From Clostridia bacterium (GTDB lineage: Bacteria; Bacillota; Clostridia; Christensenellales; CAG-1252): a DNA stretch of 6,489 nt. The stretch's first letter is position 1; each line of letters begins with the position of its first letter. The notes under the pieces were generated by a model. The model was given only the letters and a program-made list of their open reading frames with translations. It had not been told where the DNA came from and searched no databases. The stretch lies in NCBI GenBank assembly GCA_017615515.1, contig JAFZZX010000200.1, positions 1 through 6,489 of the forward strand, in the 5' to 3' direction. Positions 1-6,039 of the stretch are shown here, one piece after another. The position numbers and the translations under genes are program-made.

Positions 1-413
1 ATGTCCTTCTGCTTGCGCGCTTCTTCTTCAAACACGCGGATGAACTCCGCGCCGATGATCTTTCTCTTGGTTTCGGGCTCTTTGACGCCCGCGAGCTTGT
101 CGAGGAAGCGGTCCACCGCGTCCACGTAGACGAGGTTCGCGTTCATCTCGTCGCGGAAGACTTTGATGACCTGTTCGGGTTCGCCTTTGCGCAATAAGCC
201 GTGATTGACGTGCACGCAGACGAGGTTCTTGCCGATCGCCTTGATGAGGAGTGCGGCGACGACCGAGCTGTCCACGCCGCCGGAGAGGGCGAGCAGGACT
301 TTTTTATCACCGACCTGCGCTTTGATCGCCGCGATCTGCTCGGCGATGAACTTTTCCGCAAGGGCGGGCGTTGTGATTCTTTCCATAGTTTCGGGACGAA
401 CGTTGGGATCCAT
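1..413 (-). CDS. guaA: GMP synthase ATP-pyrophosphatase domain protein, N-terminal part (cut by window edge)
   Basis: This gene encodes the domain that adenylates XMP and swaps in ammonia to make GMP, the last step of de novo guanine nucleotide synthesis in the cytosol. The visible 137 residues contain the PP-loop SGGVDSS at residues 44-50, followed by [18 protein letters not shown] (about 61-78) and [17 protein letters not shown] (about 117-132), all in the order seen in the ATP-pyrophosphatase part of bacterial GuaA. The start at 413 is chosen because GGAGG (complement of 421-425) lies 7 nt upstream and a promoter lies just before it. Most bacterial GuaA proteins carry a glutaminase domain of about 190 residues before this point; here it is absent, so the protein resembles the stand-alone subunit B type of archaea. 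A separate glutaminase, or one fused C-terminally beyond the edge, cannot be excluded. Family identity is very likely; the two-subunit reading is inference. Confidence 0.9.
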   Translation of the reverse strand, partial: MDPNVRPETMERITTPALAEKFIAEQIAAIKAQVGDKKVLLALSGGVDSSVVAALLIKAIGKNLVCVHVNHGLLRKGEPEQVIKVFRDEMNANLVYVDAVDRFLDKLAGVKEPETKRKIIGAEFIRVFEEEARKQKD

Positions 414-440
414 AGTAATACCTCCGATGAAGATACCGAA

Positions 441-469
441 ATTATACCACCCGCGCGGGGTGCGGTCAA
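441..469 (-). promoter_or_regulatory. Sigma-A promoter of the GMP synthase gene
   Basis: Read on the minus strand, TTGACC (464-469) is followed by a 17-bp spacer and a perfect TATAAT (441-446). Transcription would start near position 434, giving a leader of only about 20 nt that contains the GGAGG ribosome site (complement of 421-425). The spacer holds the perfect palindrome CCCGCGCGGG (450-459), and another, GATCGCGATC (471-480), abuts the -35 box; either could be an operator, but this is speculative. The short leader leaves no room for a guanine riboswitch or other long 5' control element. Confidence 0.85.
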
Positions 470-533
470 GGATCGCGATCGGATTTCAGAGCAAAGAAAT
501 GATTTTTTCTGCAAGAAACAGCAAGGGAAGGGG

Positions 534-2033
534 TCAGAACAAGCGGAAGACCGTCGTCTTGCCGTCTTTCTTGAGTGCGACGAAGACTTCGCCGCCGTAG
601 CGTCCGATGCCCTCGAGGGTCTCGTAGGTGGCGGGGACCAGGACGTTTCCGTCGAGCGAGGCGATCCCGATCCTGTTTCCCGACACGATCTCGTAGTAAC
701 CGATCCAGTAGTAGGGGAAGATCTCTTCGCCGATCTCGCGCGAGGATCCGTCGGTGCATATCACATAGGCTTTGCCGCCCTTGGAAGCGACGGCGTAATT
801 GCCGAAAAACTCGGAAATATAGGAGTATTCAAAGGGAATCACGACATTGCCGTTCGTGTCCAAACAGCCGCGCTTGCTCCCCTCTCCGATCCTCGTGACG
901 GCGATGACCGATCCCGAGACAGAGGCGGACTGGTAGACGGCGTCGTCGACCGTACGCACGACTTTCAAGGTGTCGTCCACGAGGTATAGCGTTCCTTGGG
1001 CGCCGGTCACGACGGAGAGGCCGTTTACGGGGCGGACTTGCGGATTGAGCTTCTCGGGCATAGTCGCCAAAGGTCGGAGCGACGCGTCGGTCACGGCGTA
1101 GTCCACCGAGCCGTCCGCCGACTTGCCGTCCAGGCGATAGGTCGCGAGGGAGAAATAGCCCTCTTTCAGCCCGTAGTTTTCGCGTTCTTGTTGGGTCATG
1201 CCGAAAGAATAACGGTCGCTAAGGGAATAGATCGGCGCCCCGGTCGTGACGGAGCGAGGCGCGCTGCCGTCCAAGGCGTGGATCTCAGCCGTTTGACGCA
1301 CGTACTTGGTCTCTCCGTTCCGTTTGAGTGAGTAGCTGTAGTCGCTCGACGCGTCAACGACTTCTTCGCGGATCACGAGGAAATCCTTTTTGCCGAGGTA
1401 GGCAAGGTCGAAGGATACCGACGAACTGCCGTACATCGAGAGCAGGGTATCGCCCGTTCGACGGGAGAAGACGAAAGCGTTTTTGCGCGTCTTGCTCCGC
1501 GCCGCGATATAGTCCTTACAGACCGTGTACTCGTAGGTGCTGTCTAGGGACGTCGCACCCAGTAGATCCTCGCCCTTTTCGTTGTAAATATAGCTCATGT
1601 CGTCCTCTTCGACGCGGACGCAGCCTTCGCCAACGTCGGTGATCGTGATCGGCTTAAAGGTGGAATAGACGATCTCGCCGTTGAGGTTCAGAACGTCGTA
1701 AAGTCCATCTTCGAGGTTGCCTTCCGCGAAGAAGAAGTCCCCTTCCATCGTGATGGTCGAGTATTTCGTCGGTTGGATCAGCACGCTGCCGTCGCGGTTC
1801 ATCGCACCGTAATAGGTGCCCGTTTCGTCCGAGATCTCGATCATGCCGCGGTTCAAGAAGGTCACGAATTCGTAGCCTTGGATCGGCACTTCGATCTTGG
1901 ATGTTAAAAGAGGATTCGCCGTCCCCGCTTCGTAATAGGAAGCGCTCTGCTCGCCGTTGTTTTTGCAGGAGCAGAGAGAAAAGAGCAGGATGAAGACGGA
2001 TAGGATCGCGATCAGGGTGCGTAGTCGTTTCAT
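534..2033 (-). CDS. Lipoprotein with WG-type beta repeats, function unknown
   Basis: The protein has 499 residues. It starts with a lipoprotein signal peptide: basic MKRLR, a hydrophobic stretch to about residue 20, then a lipobox-like LCSC with C23 as the likely lipidated cysteine. It is therefore predicted to be anchored on the outer face of the membrane. The mature part shows degenerate repeats of the WG/KWG type, in which a glycine turn and an aspartate- or asparagine-glycine pair are followed by a V-(I/L)-P/Q...Y strand: around 76-94 (NRDGSVLIQPTKY), 390-406 (DTNGNVVIPFEY) and 456-476 (SLDGNVLVPATY), with weaker copies near 114-131 and 150-158. Such repeats usually build a propeller-like surface domain with no known enzymatic role. 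The ATG at 2033 is forced by an in-frame TAA at 2043-2045, yet it has no properly spaced ribosome site. The gene is transcribed away from rpmH, and no clear hairpin-plus-T terminator follows it. Confidence 0.8.
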   Translation of the reverse strand: MKRLRTLIAILSVFILLFSLCSCKNNGEQSASYYEAGTANPLLTSKIEVPIQGYEFVTFLNRGMIEISDETGTYYGAMNRDGSVLIQPTKYSTITMEGDFFFAEGNLEDGLYDVLNLNGEIVYSTFKPITITDVGEGCVRVEEDDMSYIYNEKGEDLLGATSLDSTYEYTVCKDYIAARSKTRKNAFVFSRRTGDTLLSMYGSSSVSFDLAYLGKKDFLVIREEVVDASSDYSYSLKRNGETKYVRQTAEIHALDGSAPRSVTTGAPIYSLSDRYSFGMTQQERENYGLKEGYFSLATYRLDGKSADGSVDYAVTDASLRPLATMPEKLNPQVRPVNGLSVVTGAQGTLYLVDDTLKVVRTVDDAVYQSASVSGSVIAVTRIGEGSKRGCLDTNGNVVIPFEYSYISEFFGNYAVASKGGKAYVICTDGSSREIGEEIFPYYWIGYYEIVSGNRIGIASLDGNVLVPATYETLEGIGRYGGEVFVALKKDGKTTVFRLF

Positions 2034-2039
2034 ACATTG

Positions 2040-2048
2040 ATTTTAACA
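2040..2048 (-). promoter_or_regulatory. Possible extended -10 promoter of the lipoprotein gene
   Basis: On the minus strand TG-T-TAAAAT forms an extended -10 element (TG at 2047-2048, TAAAAT at 2040-2045). No good -35 box lies at the usual distance. Its last base is 7 nt before the A of the ATG at 2033, so transcription would begin at or within a base or two of the start codon, giving a leaderless message. This fits the missing ribosome site but is only a short sequence match. A second -10-like element, GATAAT (2073-2078), also lacks a convincing -35 partner. Confidence 0.35.
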
Positions 2049-2131
2049 CACTTTTTCCTTTCTGCGCCTTAAATTATCGTAACGATTGGATTTTCCGCGC
2101 CGTCGAGAGCGAATTCCGTTTCATAAAACGC

Positions 2132-2161
2132 TTGACAGCCTATAATTATTATCGTTATAAT
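2132..2161 (+). promoter_or_regulatory. Sigma-A promoter of the rpmH operon
   Basis: A perfect TTGACA (2132-2137) and a perfect TATAAT (2156-2161) are separated by 18 bp. Transcription should start near 2168, giving a leader of about 55 nt before the rpmH ATG at 2224. This is the only strong plus-strand promoter I see, so it probably drives the whole rpmH-rnpA-yidD-yidC-jag-mnmE-mnmG cluster. Such strength suits a ribosomal protein gene. Confidence 0.88.
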
Positions 2162-2165
2162 AATT
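2144..2165. repeat. AT-rich inverted repeat overlapping the rpmH -10 box
   Basis: Nine-base arms (2144-2152 and 2157-2165) are exact reverse complements around the loop CGTT, and the right arm contains most of the -10 hexamer. It could be an operator or simply the AT-rich melting region; in so AT-rich a tract a chance match is plausible. Confidence 0.4.
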
Positions 2166-2223
2166 TTTGCCTATGCAAATCAGGTATTAAGTTTTAGACT
2201 ATATAAAAGTGAGGTCATAGATT

Positions 2224-2358
2224 ATGAAAAGAACTTACCAACCCAAGAAGAGACACAGAAGCAAAGTGCACGGTTTCCGCGCGAGAATGGCGACCAAGGG
2301 CGGCAGGAACGTCCTCTCGAGACGTCGCGCCAAGGGCAGAAAGCAACTCTGCGCGTAA
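2224..2358 (+). CDS. rpmH: Large ribosomal subunit protein bL34
   Basis: This small gene encodes L34, a very basic protein buried in 23S rRNA of the 50S subunit. The 44-residue product begins [19 protein letters not shown] and continues through [20 protein letters not shown], which matches the family almost end to end; 44 residues is the standard length. The ending KQLCA replaces the common KKLSA. GAGG at 2211-2214, 9 nt before the ATG, is the likely ribosome site. It is the first gene of the operon, about 55 nt downstream of the inferred transcription start. The identification is essentially certain. Confidence 0.98.
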   Translation: MKRTYQPKKRHRSKVHGFRARMATKGGRNVLSRRRAKGRKQLCA

Positions 2359-2361
2359 GGA

Positions 2362-2706
2362 ATGCAGAAAAAGTACCGCCTAACCGCGTCTCGTAGTTTC
2401 GACTACCTTTACCGCCACGGTGCGGTATATAAGAACGCGCTCTTGGTCCTTTACGTCGCGAAGAGCAAGCTCTCGATCCCCAAAGTGGGTTTTTCGGTCG
2501 GCAAGAAGGTCGGCGGCGCCGTCCAAAGGAATAGGACGAAGCGCCGTTTGAGAGAGGCGTTCCGCTTGGAACTCGGCAAGGTGGCTCAGGATCGCAGTTA
2601 CGTCGTCGTGGCGCGCACCGGCTCCGCCGAACGCACCTACGACGAACTCAGAGAGGCGTTGCTCTCGCTGCTTCGGCAGGCAGGCGTCTACTCCGCGGAG
2701 GATTGA
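2362..2706 (+). CDS. rnpA: Protein component of ribonuclease P
   Basis: RnpA binds the catalytic RNase P RNA and helps it recognise and cleave the 5' leader of precursor tRNAs. The 114-residue product has the family signature KVGFSVGKKVGGAVQRNR at 41-58, continuing TKRRLRE to residue 65, which is the RNR motif that contacts RNA. It opens with MQKKYRLTASRSFDYLYRHG, a typical RnpA N-terminus, and its length is normal. The ATG lies 3 nt after the rpmH stop and in the same frame (TAA GGA ATG). AAGGA at 2357-2361 touches the start codon with no spacer, so it is too close to act as an ordinary ribosome site; translation probably depends on ribosomes finishing rpmH. No earlier in-frame start is possible because of that stop codon. 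Confidence 0.97.
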   Translation: MQKKYRLTASRSFDYLYRHGAVYKNALLVLYVAKSKLSIPKVGFSVGKKVGGAVQRNRTKRRLREAFRLELGKVAQDRSYVVVARTGSAERTYDELREALLSLLRQAGVYSAED

Positions 2707-2707
2707 T

Positions 2708-2950
2708 ATGGACAAAGCGGCTCACGTGCTTCTCGGCTTTTATAAGAAGAACATTTCGTCCGCATTGCCAAACAGATGCATTTACACGCCCACTTGTTCG
2801 TCCTATACCTATCAAGCGATAGACAAATACGGACTGATCTTGGGCAGCATAAAGGGCTTTTGCCGTATATTGCGGTGCAATCCTTTCGCAAAAGGCGGGT
2901 TCGATCCCGTCAAGGAAAATTACAGAGGGAGAGCCAAATGGTTGATCTGA
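2708..2950 (+). CDS. yidD: Membrane protein insertion efficiency factor YidD
   Basis: YidD is a small membrane-associated protein that assists YidC-dependent insertion of inner membrane proteins, though its mechanism is unsettled. The 80-residue product shows the family core: CIYTPTCSSYTYQAIDKYG (24-42), GSIKGFCRILRCNPF (46-60) and GGFDPV (63-68), with cysteines 24, 30, 52 and 57. The usual SP in the early part is SS here (residues 17-18). GGAGG at 2697-2701, inside the end of rnpA, lies 6 nt before the ATG, and the gap to the rnpA stop is 1 nt. The 3' end overlaps the yidC start by 13 nt, which suggests coupled translation of the two insertion factors. Confidence 0.96.
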   Translation: MDKAAHVLLGFYKKNISSALPNRCIYTPTCSSYTYQAIDKYGLILGSIKGFCRILRCNPFAKGGFDPVKENYRGRAKWLI

Positions 2951-3996
2951 CGCAATTACTTTCGAGTGCGCCCGTCATCACGAACTGGATAGGCAAACTC
3001 ATTTATAAAATGTACGAATGGATCGGGAACTTCGGTTGGACGGTCGTGGTCTTCACGATCTTTTTGAAGCTCCTGCTTTCTCCGCTCGACATTTGGCAGA
3101 AACGCACGATGATGAAGAATAATCGCGCGATGAAGGTCATCAATCCCGAACTCGAAAAGCTCAAGAAGACTTATGCGAATTCGCCCGACGTCTTGCAACA
3201 AAAGCAGATGGAGCTTTATAAGAAGCACGGCTATTCGATGACGGGCGGTTGTTTGCCCGCCTTGATCACGATCGTGATCTTCTTTATCGTCTTCTCCGGC
3301 TTTAACGCCGCGGTGCGCTACGAGAACGAGCGTATGGTCTATGAGATGACGCTGACCTACGAGGCGGCGGCGCAGGTGGACGGCGTGACCGAAGAGGATC
3401 TCGACAACCTGATGATCTCGACCTACGACGAGGAGAAGCAGGGCTGGCTGTGGATCAAGAACGTCTTTATGTCCGACACCTACACCAATCCCGTCCCGAC
3501 CCTCGACAAGTTCGTCGGAAAGGGGCTCGGACAGCTCGGCGCGACGCTTCCGCCCGAGACCAAGTTGCTGAATGTCAAAAAGACACGTTTCGACAACGGG
3601 TACGACGCGGTCTTGCGCCCCGCGATGGAGTCGTACAATAAGTCCAAGTTCTTCGATATGAAGCATTGGAACGGATACTTCATCCTGCCCTTGATCTCGA
3701 TCACCCTTTCGGTCTTCTCGGTGAAGATCACCAAGCTCAACCAACCGCAAATGCCCACCCAAACCGACGAGAACGGCAATCCCGCCAAGAACGGGCAGGG
3801 CATGATGAAGGCGATGAACTGGCTGATGCCGATCATGATGGGCGTCTTCGCGCTCTTTTACTCCTCGGCATTCTGTATCTATATGGTGATGAACTCTTTG
3901 ATCACCGTGGTCTTTAACCTCGTCTACAACGCGATCTCGAAGAAGCAGGAAGCCAAGGAAGAGGATCGTCGCCTCGCGGCTACTTTCAAGAAATAA
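2938..3996 (+). CDS. yidC: Membrane protein insertase YidC/Oxa1 family
   Basis: This insertase places membrane proteins into the cytoplasmic membrane, alone or with SecYEG. The 352-residue product has five likely membrane segments: about 33-52, 104-122, 246-263, 293-308 and 309-331. The basic cytoplasmic hairpin (53-103) and the GGCLP motif at 103-107 are typical. The start at 2938 is chosen because GAGGGA (2925-2930) is 7 nt upstream and upstream in-frame codons lie within yidD; an ATG at 2776 in the same frame would add 54 non-family residues. No lipoprotein signal is present, unlike SpoIIIJ. The groove arginine of the first membrane segment appears as K44, a substitution other Gram-positive homologues also seem to carry. 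The extracytoplasmic loop between segments two and three is about 120 residues, far longer than usual; the family block GWLWIKNV (169-176) sits inside it. The C-terminal tail is charged. Confidence 0.95.
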   Translation: MVDLTQLLSSAPVITNWIGKLIYKMYEWIGNFGWTVVVFTIFLKLLLSPLDIWQKRTMMKNNRAMKVINPELEKLKKTYANSPDVLQQKQMELYKKHGYSMTGGCLPALITIVIFFIVFSGFNAAVRYENERMVYEMTLTYEAAAQVDGVTEEDLDNLMISTYDEEKQGWLWIKNVFMSDTYTNPVPTLDKFVGKGLGQLGATLPPETKLLNVKKTRFDNGYDAVLRPAMESYNKSKFFDMKHWNGYFILPLISITLSVFSVKITKLNQPQMPTQTDENGNPAKNGQGMMKAMNWLMPIMMGVFALFYSSAFCIYMVMNSLITVVFNLVYNAISKKQEAKEEDRRLAATFKK

Positions 3997-4011
3997 TCAA
4001 TAAATATACGC

Positions 4012-4026
4012 GCCCCGATTCGGGGC
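4012..4026 (+). other. Small GC hairpin in the yidC-jag gap
   Basis: GCCCCG (4012-4017) and CGGGGC (4021-4026) form a perfect 6-bp stem with an ATT loop, ending 3 nt before the ribosome site GGAGGG (4030-4035) of the next gene. No run of T follows, so it is not a Rho-independent terminator. It could stabilise or mark a processing point in the operon message, or affect access to the jag ribosome site; these roles are inference. Confidence 0.6.
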
Positions 4027-4038
4027 AACGGAGGGAAT

Positions 4039-4719
4039 ATGATAGTCATAGAAAAACGCGCCGACAGCGTGGAAGAAGCCAAGCAGCAGGGTCTGTTGCA
4101 ACTCGGCATGGATGAATCGCAGGTTGATATCGAAGTCGTGAGCGAGGGCGGGGACGGAGAGTCCGCGGTCGTTCGTCTGTCCACTCGCTGGAGCGAAGAG
4201 GACGACGTGTTGGATTTCGTCTGCGGCTTGCTCGACAGAATGGACGTCGACTGCTCGCTCGACATCGAGAGCATCGAATCGGGCTACCGCGTCACGATCA
4301 ACGGCGAGGAAAGCAACTATGCGATCGGTCATCGCGGCGAAGTGCTCGACGCGATCCAGTATCTCGCGCAGATCGTTCTCAATCGTGACAAGGAGAATTA
4401 TCTCAAGATCACCGTGGACGCGGAGAATTACCGTTCGAGACGCGAAAAGATGCTTCGCGATATGGCGAAGAAGTTTGCCGACAAGGCGGTGCGTGACCGC
4501 GTGAACGTTGAGCTCGAGCCGATGAATCCGCACGACAGAAAGGTCGTGCACGAGGCGCTGTCCGAGGACGAGCGCGTCACGACCTTCAGCACGGGCGTCG
4601 AACCCAATCGCTACGTCACGATCGAGCCGAAACTGCCCGAGAAGGTGTACGGTACGCAGACCGCCTTCCGCAAGCACGGCATCAAGACCAGAAGTTTCGG
4701 CAAGAAAAGAGGTTTTTAA
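4039..4719 (+). CDS. jag: KH-R3H RNA-binding protein Jag/KhpB (EloR)
   Basis: Jag/KhpB is a cytosolic RNA-binding protein, linked in streptococci to cell elongation and often partnered with the small KH protein KhpA. The 226-residue product has a Jag N-terminal domain (about 1-48), a KH domain (about 72-128) with the GxxG loop IGHRG at 96-100 followed by EVLDAIQYL, and an R3H domain (about 130-195) with R167 and H171 in NPHDRKVVHEAL and then the family block TTFSTGVEPNRYVTI. The N-terminal domain lacks the GFLG-type motif that many family members have; SEGGDGESAVVRL (35-47) takes its place. The ATG follows GGAGG (4030-4034) by only 4 nt. Its place after yidC is the usual one in Bacillota. A basic tail (residues 211-226) may add RNA affinity. 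Confidence 0.95.
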   Translation: MIVIEKRADSVEEAKQQGLLQLGMDESQVDIEVVSEGGDGESAVVRLSTRWSEEDDVLDFVCGLLDRMDVDCSLDIESIESGYRVTINGEESNYAIGHRGEVLDAIQYLAQIVLNRDKENYLKITVDAENYRSRREKMLRDMAKKFADKAVRDRVNVELEPMNPHDRKVVHEALSEDERVTTFSTGVEPNRYVTIEPKLPEKVYGTQTAFRKHGIKTRSFGKKRGF

Positions 4720-4725
4720 GTAAAT

Positions 4726-6039
4726 ATGGATACCATCGCGGCGATCTCCACCCCCAAGGGCGCGGGCGCTATCGGTATCGTCAGAATGTCCGGAGAGCAG
4801 GCGCTTGCCATTGCGCTCCGGTTTTTTACGTCGCCCCAAATCAAGAGCGCGGAGGACGTAGTGCCGAATCGGCTCGGGCTCGGCACCTTTAGCGACGGAA
4901 GCATTCGCGAAAAGTGTATGATGGTCTATTTCCGCGCGCCGAAGTCCTATACGGGCGAGGACATCGTGGAATTGCATTTGCACGGCGGCACCTACCTTGC
5001 GGAGCGGGTGCTTGAAACCTTGCTCGGCGCGGGCGCGGTGCTCGCGGGCCCCGGCGAGTTCACCCGTCGGGCGTTCCTCGCGGGCAAGTTGACCTTGGAC
5101 GAAGCGGAAGGCGTGGCGGCGATGATCAACGCGGAGAGCGAAGCGGAACTTCGCGAGGCGTATTCCTTAATGAGCGGCAGATTCGACGCGCGCATCAAGG
5201 GATTGACCGACACGCTGACCGAGGCGCTCGGCGTGATCGAAGCCTCTCTCGACTACCCCGAGGAGATGGCGGACGAGGCGGACAACTCGATCGAGAAGGC
5301 GAAGAAGGTGCAGGCGGAAATGCGCTCTCTCGTAGATTCTTTCAAGGCGGGCAAGCTGATCAAGGGCGGCATTACCGTCGCGATCGTCGGCAAGACCAAC
5401 GTCGGCAAATCCTCTCTTTTGAATCGTCTGGTGGGATATTCCCGCGCGATCGTCTCGGACGTGCACGGCACGACCCGCGACGTGGTCGGGGAGAGCATTT
5501 TACATAAAGGGATCAAGATCAACTTGCAGGACACCGCAGGGCTCAGAGAGACGGGAGACGAGGTCGAGCATATCGGCATCGAGCGCTCTCTTGCCGCGGC
5601 GAAAGGGGCGGACGTGGTGCTCTACGTCGTGGAAGCGGGCGCCGCTCCCGCCGAGGAGGACCTGGCGAATATCCGCGCCTTTTCCAAGCGGGTGCTTCTC
5701 GTGAATAACAAGATAGACGTCTACGGCGCTTCCGCTGAGGGATTCAATATCAGCGCGAAGACGGGCGAGGGGGTCGGCGTCCTTTTGGACGAGATCCTCA
5801 GGATCACTTCGGTCGACGCACGCGCCGCGGAGACCCTCACAGAGGAGCGGCACGCCGATTGTGTGCGTCGTGCGCTCCGTCATCTGGACGACGCGATCGC
5901 CGCCTTCGGCGTGGCGGACATCGAATGCGTCGCGGTCGATCTCAGGGAGAGCATTCGCGCCCTCGCGGAGATCGGCGGAGAAGGGGCGACCGAACGGGTC
6001 GTCAACGACATTTTCAGTCGTTTTTGCGTGGGCAAATGA
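4726..6039 (+). CDS. mnmE: tRNA uridine-5-carboxymethylaminomethyl modification GTPase MnmE
   Basis: MnmE is a GTPase that works with MnmG to add a carboxymethylaminomethyl-type group to the wobble uridine (U34) of certain tRNAs, using a folate one-carbon unit, FAD and GTP. The 437-residue product begins DTIAAISTPKGAGAIGIVR, the N-terminal folate-binding domain, with GPGEFTRRAFLAGKL (108-122) before the helical region. The inserted GTPase domain shows all motifs: P-loop GKTNVGKSS (222-230), GTTRD (248-252), DTAG (269-272), NKID (328-331) and SAK (343-345). The C-terminus ends FCVGK with C434, the conserved cysteine. It is slightly shorter than the usual 450-460 residues but complete. AAGAGG (4707-4712), inside the end of jag, is 13 nt before the ATG, longer than ideal. 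The stop overlaps the next ATG as ATGA. Confidence 0.98.
   Translation: MDTIAAISTPKGAGAIGIVRMSGEQALAIALRFFTSPQIKSAEDVVPNRLGLGTFSDGSIREKCMMVYFRAPKSYTGEDIVELHLHGGTYLAERVLETLLGAGAVLAGPGEFTRRAFLAGKLTLDEAEGVAAMINAESEAELREAYSLMSGRFDARIKGLTDTLTEALGVIEASLDYPEEMADEADNSIEKAKKVQAEMRSLVDSFKAGKLIKGGITVAIVGKTNVGKSSLLNRLVGYSRAIVSDVHGTTRDVVGESILHKGIKINLQDTAGLRETGDEVEHIGIERSLAAAKGADVVLYVVEAGAAPAEEDLANIRAFSKRVLLVNNKIDVYGASAEGFNISAKTGEGVGVLLDEILRITSVDARAAETLTEERHADCVRRALRHLDDAIAAFGVADIECVAVDLRESIRALAEIGGEGATERVVNDIFSRFCVGK

Noticed and set aside
414..533. Terminator after the lipoprotein gene
   Set aside because: Only an imperfect, bulged GCAGAAA/TTTCTTTGC pairing is visible, with no T run after it.
201..989. 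A 262-codon plus-strand open frame over the GMP synthase and lipoprotein genes
   Set aside because: It crosses two recognisable minus-strand genes and their promoter and has no family resemblance.
2173..2190. A five-codon upstream open frame (MQIRY) in the rpmH leader
   Set aside because: It has no ribosome site and starts only a few bases after the inferred transcription start; a chance frame is the simpler reading.
2776..2937. A longer YidC beginning at the ATG at 2776
   Set aside because: The extra 54 residues are the yidD coding sequence read in another frame, and the ATG at 2938 has a well-spaced GAGGGA.
4012..4026. Rho-independent terminator between yidC and jag
   Set aside because: The hairpin is followed by AACGGAGGG, not a run of T, on the plus strand, and the opposite side is not a T run either.
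3997..4983. A 328-codon open frame on the minus strand opposite jag and the start of mnmE
   Set aside because: It is antisense to two certain genes, resembles no family I know, and long antisense frames are expected from the strong C/G third-position bias here.
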